A stretch of DNA of 46,958 nucleotides from Rhodospirillales bacterium. Lineage in GTDB: Bacteria > Vulcanimicrobiota > Vulcanimicrobiia > Vulcanimicrobiales > Vulcanimicrobiaceae. Below are positions 15,345 through 24,074 of the stretch, in pieces. The stretch spans positions 1 to 46,958 of the forward strand of contig CAJCIN010000245.1 in the NCBI GenBank assembly GCA_903970385.1, read 5' to 3'. The translations under genes were made by a program, and so were the position numbers. Position 1 is the stretch's first letter. Every line of letters starts with the position of its first letter. The notes under the pieces are model-generated. The model saw only the letters and a list, made by a program, of their open reading frames with translations, was not told the origin of the DNA and did not search any database.

Positions 15345-15773
15345 ATGGTCGAGTATCGGGCGCAGTTTCGCGGCACGCCCTCTTCCGTGCGTGAAGCGCG
15401 GCAGGCGATACTCGACTACGCCCGATTGTGCGGCTTCGACGCCCAAGAAACGTACGAGATCGCACTCGGCGCGGGCGAAGCGCTCGCCAACGCGGTCGAA
15501 CACGGCGCGCGGAGCCTCGGCTTTATCGCCGTGGCGTGCACCTTCGAAAACGGCGAGCTCGTCGTCCAGGTGACCGATTCGGGCGCCGGCTTCGACCACG
15601 CGACGCTTCAGGCGAAGCAACGTGATCCGGACGCCGTCCGGGGATTCGGTATCTCGATCATGCACGCGGTCATGGACCGCGTCGAGTACGTCGCACGCGG
15701 CGAGACGGTCAGGCTCCACAAACGGCGCTTCGCAACCGGCGCCGGAAGCAAACGAAACTCGGAACAGGCCTAG
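15345..15773 (+). CDS. RsbW-like ATP-binding protein (anti-sigma type HATPase)
   Basis: 142 residues forming a stand-alone HATPase_c_2 domain of the RsbW/SpoIIAB type. The N-box is EALANAVEHGA (Asn49), the G1 box is DSGAG (78-82), and the G2 box RGFGISIM (99-106) is followed by AVMDRVEYV. Such proteins bind ATP, phosphorylate a STAS anti-anti-sigma partner and hold a sigma factor; no STAS or sigma gene adjoins it. The start at ATG 15345 (MVEYRAQF) was chosen because GGGAAG lies ~10 bases upstream. ATG 15327 is possible but has no ribosome site. It is convergent with the next small gene, 9 bp away. Confidence 0.85.
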   Translation: MVEYRAQFRGTPSSVREARQAILDYARLCGFDAQETYEIALGAGEALANAVEHGARSLGFIAVACTFENGELVVQVTDSGAGFDHATLQAKQRDPDAVRGFGISIMHAVMDRVEYVARGETVRLHKRRFATGAGSKRNSEQA

Positions 15774-15782
15774 CTGGAGCGG

Positions 15783-16004
15783 CTAGCGGCCGGCGGCTAT
15801 TGCGGTTTCGGCCGCCGGTTCGGCGTTTTCGGAGCATTCGTCGAGCGCCGCCACGGTTTTCGTCTCGAGCTCGAGCGTCGTCTCGAGGACGTGATCGCGC
15901 ACGGCCGGCGTATCCCCGACCCGCTCGAGTTCCGCGAGCGCCTTGCCGTGTTCCACGGCGGCTTCCCGGAGCTCGTACACCGCGCCCACGGTATCGTTCG
16001 ACAT
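15783..16004 (-). CDS. Small acidic helical protein, unknown
   Basis: 73 residues starting MSNDTVGAVYELREAAVEHG, almost wholly helical and acidic (ELERVGDTPAVRDHVLETT, ELETKTVAALDEC), ending in an Ala/Glu-rich tail. It has one Cys. No family was recognised. The frame is also open from ATG 16046 and GTG 16052. A TATACT-like -10 box (minus strand, 16061-16056) would place the transcript start near 16049, which could make ATG 16046 a leaderless start. No start has a clear ribosome site, so the 5' end is uncertain. Confidence 0.55.
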   Translation of the reverse strand: MSNDTVGAVYELREAAVEHGKALAELERVGDTPAVRDHVLETTLELETKTVAALDECSENAEPAAETAIAAGR

Positions 16005-16055
16005 GTTGACGTCGGGCCCGTGATGGGCCCCGGCTCTTCCCGGCATGCTCACCCG

Positions 16056-16061
16056 AGTATA
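16056..16061 (-). promoter_or_regulatory. Possible -10 box (TATACT)
   Basis: TATACT on the minus strand is one of the few AT-rich hexamers here. It sits in the divergent region between the small acidic gene and the Cys-rich gene. No convincing TTGACA-like -35 was found at 16-18 bases. Confidence 0.35.
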
Positions 16062-16106
16062 TCACGGGCACGTTTGAGCCGCGATACGCGAGGGAAGGTG
16101 CGACGT

Positions 16107-16274
16107 ATGGAAGCTCTGGTCGTGTGCGGCTGCCGCCATAATATCGTCGCTCACGAGAACGGCCGATGCGCCACGCCCGGTTGCGATTGCCGCAATTCCC
16201 GGTATGCGATCCTCGACGGCGAGATCGACCGTCTGAAGGAAGAGCACCTCGCCAAACTCGGCGGCGCCGCCTGA
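16107..16274 (+). CDS. Small Cys-rich protein, possible zinc ribbon
   Basis: 55 residues. It has Cys at positions 7, 9, 21, 26 and 28 and His at 11 and 16 (VCGCRH, then RCATPGCDCR), enough ligands for a small zinc site. A C-terminal helix follows (LDGEIDRLKEEHLAKL). A strong ribosome site, AGGGAAGG, lies 8 bases before the ATG, so translation is likely. No family was recognised; it may be a small regulatory or metal-binding protein. It is divergent from the small acidic gene and ends 1 bp before the stop of convergent pobA. Confidence 0.7.
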   Translation: MEALVVCGCRHNIVAHENGRCATPGCDCRNSRYAILDGEIDRLKEEHLAKLGGAA

Positions 16275-16275
16275 G

Positions 16276-18813
<2,538 letters not shown>

Positions 18814-18824
<11 letters not shown>

Positions 18825-19389
18825 GAAACGCCGTTTCGTTCTCGCCCTGGAGGATGATGTTGAAGCGATACGTCGGCAGTTCGCCCGTCGCGTCTTCGCG
18901 CGCGGCGACGAGCGACGCGCGCGCGCTCGCGTCGGCGATCGACCGCAGCACGCCGTCGCGCGCGTTCTCGTCTTCGCGGTCGTCGAAGTACACGCGCGTC
19001 ACCAGTCGCCGCAGCAGCCCGCGCGCGAAGATCGACACGTTGACGTGCGGCGCTTGCGGCGCGCCGCTCGCATCCGGCACCGAACCGGGAACGACGGTCG
19101 TGAACGCGTAGCGCCCGTCGTCGTCGACGCACGCGCGACCGAAGCCGCGGAAATTCGGATCGCCCGGCTTGTCCTGCGTATCCGCTTCGTGCGCGTACTT
19201 GCCGTCGGCGTTCGCCTGCCACACTTCGAGCAGCGCATCGGGCACGGGCGCCCCGTCACCGTCGAGAACGCGGCCCGCGATCCGAACGCGTTCGCCGCGC
19301 GCGCCGTCCGTCGTGAGATCGCTCCACGTCGGGCGTTCGAGCGCGTATTTGAAGAACGGACCGACCGTCTGCGACGACGACGGAATCAC
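18814..19389 (-). CDS. pcaG: Protocatechuate 3,4-dioxygenase, alpha subunit
   Basis: 191 residues. It begins with the family pattern SSSQTVGPFFKYAL and carries the intradiol-dioxygenase barrel (RVRIAGRVLDGDGAPVPDAL, LEVWQANADGKYAHEAD). As expected for the alpha subunit, the iron ligands are absent: the positions matching the Tyr and His-x-His of PcaH read GSVPD and HVNVS. It pairs with PcaH to open protocatechuate between the hydroxyls. The GTG start (19389) overlaps the pcaH TGA by four bases (GTGA). Confidence 0.95.
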
Positions 19390-20099
19390 GTGCGATTCTC
19401 GAGCGGCGTCGAGCGCGGGCCGCGCAGCACGATGTCGAAACGGTAGCCGAGCGCGTACTCCGCCTGACTGAGTTCGGGATCGTAGCGCGAGATCAGCCGT
19501 TCGCGCGCGCCGGCATCCGGAATGCTGTTGTAGATCGGATCGAGCGCGAGCAGCGGATCGCCCGGAAAATACATCTGCGTGATGAGCCGCGACGCGAAGC
19601 CCGCGCCGAACACGGAGAAGTGGATGTGCGCGGGCCGCCACGCGTTGTGCGAGTTGCGCCATGGATACGCGCCCGGCTTGATCGTCAGGAAACGAAAGCC
19701 CCCGTCGTCGTCCGTGATCGCGTGGCCCGCGCCGAGAAAGTTCGGATCGAGCGGAGCGTCGTGCTGATCGCGCTTGTGCACGTAGCGGCCCGCGGCGTTC
19801 GCCTGCCAGAGTTCGAGGAGCGTGCCGCGCAGCGGCCGGCCGTCGCCGTCGATCACGCGGCCCTCGACGATGATGCGCTCGCCGAGCGGCTCGCCCTTGC
19901 CCTGATGCGTCAGATCGCTCGCGATCGGTTCGCTCCAATTCGCGCCGAAGCTCGGGCCCGTGATCTCCGAGAGCGAGTGCGCGACGTGGATCGGCGCGCG
20001 TTTCGGCGCGCGCTTCTGCGTGCTCGTGTAGGCCGGGAAATCGTAGGGCGGCTGGACGCCGTCGGGCTCGAGGTCGAACGGGCGGACGGTTGCGATCAT
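19386..20099 (-). CDS. pcaH: Protocatechuate 3,4-dioxygenase, beta subunit
   Basis: 237 residues, the usual length. It holds all four Fe(III) ligands in the expected order: Tyr106 (GRYVHKRD), Tyr145 (GAYPWRNS), His158 and His160 (AHIHFSVFG). The N-terminal stretch QPPYDFPAYTSTQKRAP and HSLSEITGPSF are typical of PcaH. With PcaG it cleaves protocatechuate to 3-carboxy-cis,cis-muconate. The ATG at 20099 overlaps the pcaC stop as ATGA. Confidence 0.96.
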   Translation of the reverse strand: MIATVRPFDLEPDGVQPPYDFPAYTSTQKRAPKRAPIHVAHSLSEITGPSFGANWSEPIASDLTHQGKGEPLGERIIVEGRVIDGDGRPLRGTLLELWQANAAGRYVHKRDQHDAPLDPNFLGAGHAITDDDGGFRFLTIKPGAYPWRNSHNAWRPAHIHFSVFGAGFASRLITQMYFPGDPLLALDPIYNSIPDAGARERLISRYDPELSQAEYALGYRFDIVLRGPRSTPLENRT

Positions 20100-20488
20100 G
20101 ATGGTTCCTTGGTTCGAGCGAGCTCGGCATACGCTTCGCTCGCGTGATGGAAGGCGGAGTTCGCCGCCGGTATTCCCGCGTAGACGGCCGTGTGCATCAA
20201 GATCTCCGCGACCTCGGCCTGCGAGACGCCCGTATTCTCGGTGGCGCGCACGTGCAACTTCAGTTCGTCGTAGCGCCCGAGCGCCGCGAGCACGGCGATC
20301 GTCAGCATGCTGCGCGTCTTGCGGTCGAGCCCGGGACGCGACCAGACCCGCCCCCACGCGGTCTCGGTGATGAATCGCTGGAAGTCCGCCGTGAAGTCGG
20401 TCTTGGCGGCTTCGGACCGGTCGACGTGGGCGTCGCCGAGAACGGCGCGCCGCGTCGTCATCCCGTCGTCGTACGCATCGGACGGCAC
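20096..20488 (-). CDS. pcaC: 4-carboxymuconolactone decarboxylase
   Basis: 130 residues of the CMD/AhpD-like family. RRAVLGDAHVDRS near the start and WGRVWSRPGLDRKTRSMLTI are PcaC hallmarks, and LKLHVRATENTGVSQAEVAEI follows. It decarboxylates 4-carboxymuconolactone to 3-oxoadipate enol-lactone. GTG 20488 was chosen, 5 bases after the pcaD stop, because homologues have a 'YD.GM' stretch before RRAVLGD, seen here as AYDDGM. ATG 20461 would remove it. It is a separate gene here, not fused to pcaD as PcaL is in some bacteria. Confidence 0.94.
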   Translation of the reverse strand: MPSDAYDDGMTTRRAVLGDAHVDRSEAAKTDFTADFQRFITETAWGRVWSRPGLDRKTRSMLTIAVLAALGRYDELKLHVRATENTGVSQAEVAEILMHTAVYAGIPAANSAFHHASEAYAELARTKEPS

Positions 20489-20493
20489 GTGCG

Positions 20494-21297
20494 TCAGCGC
20501 GCCCCGGCGTGGCGCGCTCGCGCCTCGAGGAACGGCACCGCCGCGGCGACGAACGCGGCCGGACGTTCGGCGGGAACGATGTGCGCCGCGCCGTCGATGA
20601 CGACCGCGCGCGCATCCGCGATCGCCGCTTCGAGCACGAACGCGTCGGCCGGCGGCGTAACCGCGTCCTCCGCACCGGCGATGACGAGCGTCGGACACGC
20701 GATGCGCGCGTCGTCCGCCGCGAGATCGGCGTCCCGGATGGCGGCGCACGCGCCGGCATAGCCGCCGGGCGGCGTGCGCACGAGCATGTTCGCGAAGCCG
20801 CGCACGAGCTCGGGCCGTTCGGCGTGCGTCGCCGGCGTGAACCAGCGCCCGAGCACGCCCTCGGCGAGGGCGGCCATGCCGCTCGCGCGCACGGTCGCGA
20901 TGCGTCCGTTCCACACGTCCGGGGTGCCGATACGATTCGCCGTCGCGCAGAGCACGAGCGCCTCGACGCGATCCGGATGCGCGGCGGCGAGCCGCTGGCC
21001 GATCATGCCGCCGATCGAGAGGCCGACGAAACGCATGCGGCCGATCTCGAGCGCGTCGAGGAGTGCCGCGACGTCGTCCGCGAGATCGGCGATCGACGGG
21101 GCCGCGCCTTCGTCCGTGAGCCCGTGGCCGCGCATGTCGAAACGCAACACGCGGAAGCGCGGCAGAAAACTCTCGAACACGTCGTCCCAGACGTGCACGT
21201 TCGTGCCGAGCGAATTGCCGAACGCGACGACCGGCGCGTCGCGCGGACCCGCGAGATCGTAGTACACGACGGAGTCGCCCGCACGAACGAATGGCAC
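20494..21297 (-). CDS. pcaD: 3-oxoadipate enol-lactonase
   Basis: 267-residue alpha/beta hydrolase. The triad is Ser94 (GLSIGGMIG), Asp211 (AEDAVTPP) and His239 (GAAHIVPAERP), with an HG-like oxyanion segment FGNSLGTNVHVW (~30-41). It hydrolyses the enol-lactone to 3-oxoadipate. The start is GTG 21297, ten bases after the stop of the adenylation-like gene. No Shine-Dalgarno sequence is visible, so it is probably translated by coupling. Confidence 0.93.
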   Translation of the reverse strand: MPFVRAGDSVVYYDLAGPRDAPVVAFGNSLGTNVHVWDDVFESFLPRFRVLRFDMRGHGLTDEGAAPSIADLADDVAALLDALEIGRMRFVGLSIGGMIGQRLAAAHPDRVEALVLCATANRIGTPDVWNGRIATVRASGMAALAEGVLGRWFTPATHAERPELVRGFANMLVRTPPGGYAGACAAIRDADLAADDARIACPTLVIAGAEDAVTPPADAFVLEAAIADARAVVIDGAAHIVPAERPAAFVAAAVPFLEARARHAGAR

Positions 21298-21307
21298 GCC
21301 GGGTGTT

Positions 21308-22609
21308 TCAACTCGAGGACGTTGCGCCCTCGTCGCTCGCCGCCGGCGCCGTGCGGCCCATGTACTCGAGTTCGCCGTTCGGCCGGCGCCGCGCGAGGTC
21401 GCCCGTCCGGAAGAAACGCGCCGGCCCGTCCGGCGTCGCGCGCCGCACGAAGCGGCCGCCGGCCGCGGGCGGATCGCCGACATAGCCGGTCGCGACGCCC
21501 GATCCGCGGATCCATATCTCGCCGGCCGTTCCGTCGGCGACGGGAGCGCCCGTCTCGCCGAACAGCACGATCTCCTGATGCGCGAGCGTGAAACCGAGCG
21601 GCGACGCGAGTTCCCCCGCGAGTTCGGAATCCTCGAGCAGCTTGAACGTCGACAGAATCGTCGTCTCCGTCGTGCCGTACATGTTGACCAGGCGCGGCAG
21701 CTCGCCCGGCGCGGTCTCGGCCCGGCGCGCCCGAAAGCGGCGCAACGTGAGCCGGTCGATCGGTTCGCCCGTGAAGACGAGCCAACGGAGGTCCGGCCAC
21801 GCACGGCCCGATTTCGCCTGTGCCGCCGTCACGCCGCGAAACGACGACGTCGTCTGGTGCAAGATCGCGATGCGCTCGCGTTCGACGAAGGCGTCGATCG
21901 CCGCGCCGTCCCGCGCGACGTTCGCCGGGACGACGACGGCCGTGCCGCCCGAGGTCAACGCGGCCGCGAGTTCCCAGATCGCGACGTCGGAGCGCATCGA
22001 ATGGAAGAGCGCCCAGCGGTCGCCGGCGGCGAAATCGAACAGCCCCTTCGTCGCGCCGAGCAAGGCGAGCAGATCGCCGTGTGCGACGGCGACCTCGGCG
22101 GGAACCGGCCCCGCGACCGCGAGCACGACGGCGACGTCCTCGGCCTCGAGCGGCGGCAGCGAGGGTGCGGCGCCGTCGTCGCCGGCGTGCACGTCGACGA
22201 GCGGGAGGCCGTGCGCGCTCGCGTCGCCGACCGCGAGCGTGCAGCCCGTGCGGGCGAGCACGTCGGCGAGGCGGTCCGGGGCGAGCGCCGGATCGAGCGG
22301 CACGCAGGCGGCGCCCGCGAGCATGATCGCGACGGTGGCGATCGCCGCGTCGATCGAACGGTCGAGAAACGATGCGACGCGCGAGCCTCGACGGACACCG
22401 GCGGCGGCCAGCACGTTCGCGAGGCGAATCACCTCGGCGTCGAGTTCTCCGTACGTGAGCGAACGATCGCCGTCGACGAGTGCGACGTGCTCCGGAGCGG
22501 AGCGAGCCCGGGAAACGATCGCGCCGGGCAGCGACTCGTTCTTCACGAACGGCCGGCTCGTCGCCGGAGTCGAAGCACGGAAAAGCCGGCGCTCGGTCGG
22601 GTCCGACAC
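21308..22609 (-). CDS. Truncated NRPS-like adenylation core with degenerate ATP loop
   Basis: 433 residues from a GTG start. It follows amino-acid adenylation domains closely: A1 LTYGELD (51-57), A2 MLAGAACVPLDP, A4-like SDVAIWE (~207-213), HQTTSSFRGV (251), A5 NMYGTTE (309-315), A6 GEIWIRGSGVATGYVGDP and A7 RTGDL (401-405). Two key parts are missing. The A3 phosphate loop (normally TSGSTGxPKG) reads VAGPVPAEVAV at 165-175. The protein stops ~15 residues after A8 begins (YMGR), so the C-terminal subdomain with the catalytic Lys is absent and no shifted frame restores it. It probably does not adenylate; binding or sensing an aromatic acid is speculation. It heads the pca operon, ten bases before pcaD. 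Confidence 0.82.
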   Translation of the reverse strand: MSDPTERRLFRASTPATSRPFVKNESLPGAIVSRARSAPEHVALVDGDRSLTYGELDAEVIRLANVLAAAGVRRGSRVASFLDRSIDAAIATVAIMLAGAACVPLDPALAPDRLADVLARTGCTLAVGDASAHGLPLVDVHAGDDGAAPSLPPLEAEDVAVVLAVAGPVPAEVAVAHGDLLALLGATKGLFDFAAGDRWALFHSMRSDVAIWELAAALTSGGTAVVVPANVARDGAAIDAFVERERIAILHQTTSSFRGVTAAQAKSGRAWPDLRWLVFTGEPIDRLTLRRFRARRAETAPGELPRLVNMYGTTETTILSTFKLLEDSELAGELASPLGFTLAHQEIVLFGETGAPVADGTAGEIWIRGSGVATGYVGDPPAAGGRFVRRATPDGPARFFRTGDLARRRPNGELEYMGRTAPAASDEGATSSS

Positions 22610-22656
22610 CCAGTCAATCTGCGAGTGTCGAGCGGCGAGTCCTCCAGCGGCCTCGC

Positions 22657-23946
22657 TCAGGCAACGATGCGCTCGGCGGCGCGCACCGCGTTTCGCCCGC
22701 TCATCTTCGCGCGGTACAGCGCCGCGTCCGCCGCCGCGAAGAGCGCGAGCGGCGTCGCGCCGTCCTCGGGGTAGATCGCGACGCCGATGCTCGCCGTCAC
22801 CGTGATCGGCGCGTCGAAGCTGCCGAGGTCGAACGTCTCGGTCTCGACGCGCGCGCGCAGACGCTCCGCGAAGGCGAGCGCGGCCGTTCGGTCGGCGTCG
22901 CGCATCAAGAGCGCGAACTCTTCGCCGCCGGTGCGCGCCGCGACGTCCTCACGCCGCGCGATCTCGGTGAGGATCGCCGCGAAACGCGCGATGACGCCGT
23001 CGCCGGCGAGATGCCCGAACGTGTCGTTGACCGACTTGAAATGATCGATGTCGATCGCGAGGAGCACGAGCGATTTTTCGCCCGACTCCGCCGATGCGAC
23101 GGCGGCACGGACGATGCGATCGAAAGCGCCGGCATTCGTGAGGCCCGTGCGCTCGTCGGTCGTCGCACGGTATTCGAGTTCGGGAAGGCCGAGCAGGCGA
23201 TACGCGACGCCGAGCGGCGCGAGCGCGAAGAGCGAGACCCAGATGTTGTCGGACCAGAGCCGTGCGAACGGAATGGCGATGAGGAACAGCGCGAACTGCG
23301 AGAAGAACACGCGGACGCTCACCCGTGCCGACGTCAACGGCCGGCCCGCCGCGAGCGTGATGAGCACGGTCGTCGCGACGTTGTCGCAGAGCTTCCAGAT
23401 CAGCGCCGCGAGCACGAGCGTGAGCGCGGGCGCGAAGGACAGCCACACGCCGCCCGGCGACGCGTGCGCGATCGGGCGCACCATGCGCAGGACCGTTTCC
23501 GCGAACGCGCCGGCGACGATCTGCATGCAGACGTTGTACGTGCGGATGTACCACATCGTCGGGTTCTTCTTGCGCGACCGCTCCGAGACGAAGTTGCAGA
23601 GTTCCCCGAGCGCGATAGCGATCGTGAAGTCGCGCCAGCCAAGGACGAGCAGCATCGCGAACCCGATCGGCATCGCGAGCGACGCGTACTCCGCGAGCCC
23701 CTCGACGGTTTGAAACGTTCCGAACGGGCTGACGATCGCGACGAGGAGCGCCAGCGCCACGATCGAGACGACGGGCATCGGCGAAGGCCAATACGCACCG
23801 TCGTGCAGCGCGACGGTACACGCGATCGCCGACAGCGTCACGAACGCCCAGAACGTCCACGCGGACGTCGTCTCGAGCGGCGTCGCCTCGGGCGGCGGCT
23901 CGAAGCGCGCCATCGTGGTGCGAGACGCGCCGTGGGTTGCTGACAT
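22657..23946 (-). CDS. Membrane diguanylate cyclase (GGDEF)
   Basis: 429 residues. The N-terminal ~250 contain about seven membrane helices of a MASE-like sensor (for example FWAFVTLSAIACTVAL and MPIGFAMLLVLGW). The GGDEF domain (~260-425) has DIDHFKSVNDTFGHLAGD, the active site GGEEF at 340-344, and an RRED inhibitory (I-site) motif five residues before it. It should make c-di-GMP with product inhibition. The family is clear; the signal is not. ATG 23946 was chosen; MARFEPP at 23913 is an alternative. It is divergent from the PP2C phosphatase gene (128-bp gap) and 47 bp upstream of the adenylation-like gene, so the pca operon could be cotranscribed with it. Confidence 0.9.
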   Translation of the reverse strand: MSATHGASRTTMARFEPPPEATPLETTSAWTFWAFVTLSAIACTVALHDGAYWPSPMPVVSIVALALLVAIVSPFGTFQTVEGLAEYASLAMPIGFAMLLVLGWRDFTIAIALGELCNFVSERSRKKNPTMWYIRTYNVCMQIVAGAFAETVLRMVRPIAHASPGGVWLSFAPALTLVLAALIWKLCDNVATTVLITLAAGRPLTSARVSVRVFFSQFALFLIAIPFARLWSDNIWVSLFALAPLGVAYRLLGLPELEYRATTDERTGLTNAGAFDRIVRAAVASAESGEKSLVLLAIDIDHFKSVNDTFGHLAGDGVIARFAAILTEIARREDVAARTGGEEFALLMRDADRTAALAFAERLRARVETETFDLGSFDAPITVTASIGVAIYPEDGATPLALFAAADAALYRAKMSGRNAVRAAERIVA

Positions 23947-24074
23947 GCCTACTGATTCGGATGATTCAAACTCCGGCTTGCGCCCGGCACCGGCATGGTG
24001 TGATCCAGGTCGCTCGGCGACCTCGCCGCCCCGCGAGCGGAGTTCACTAGAACCGGCCGAACGACTGGGCTCTC

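Noticed and set aside
22480-23943. 487-codon plus-strand open frame
   Set aside because: Antisense to the GGDEF gene; extreme Arg/Glu content and no recognisable domain.
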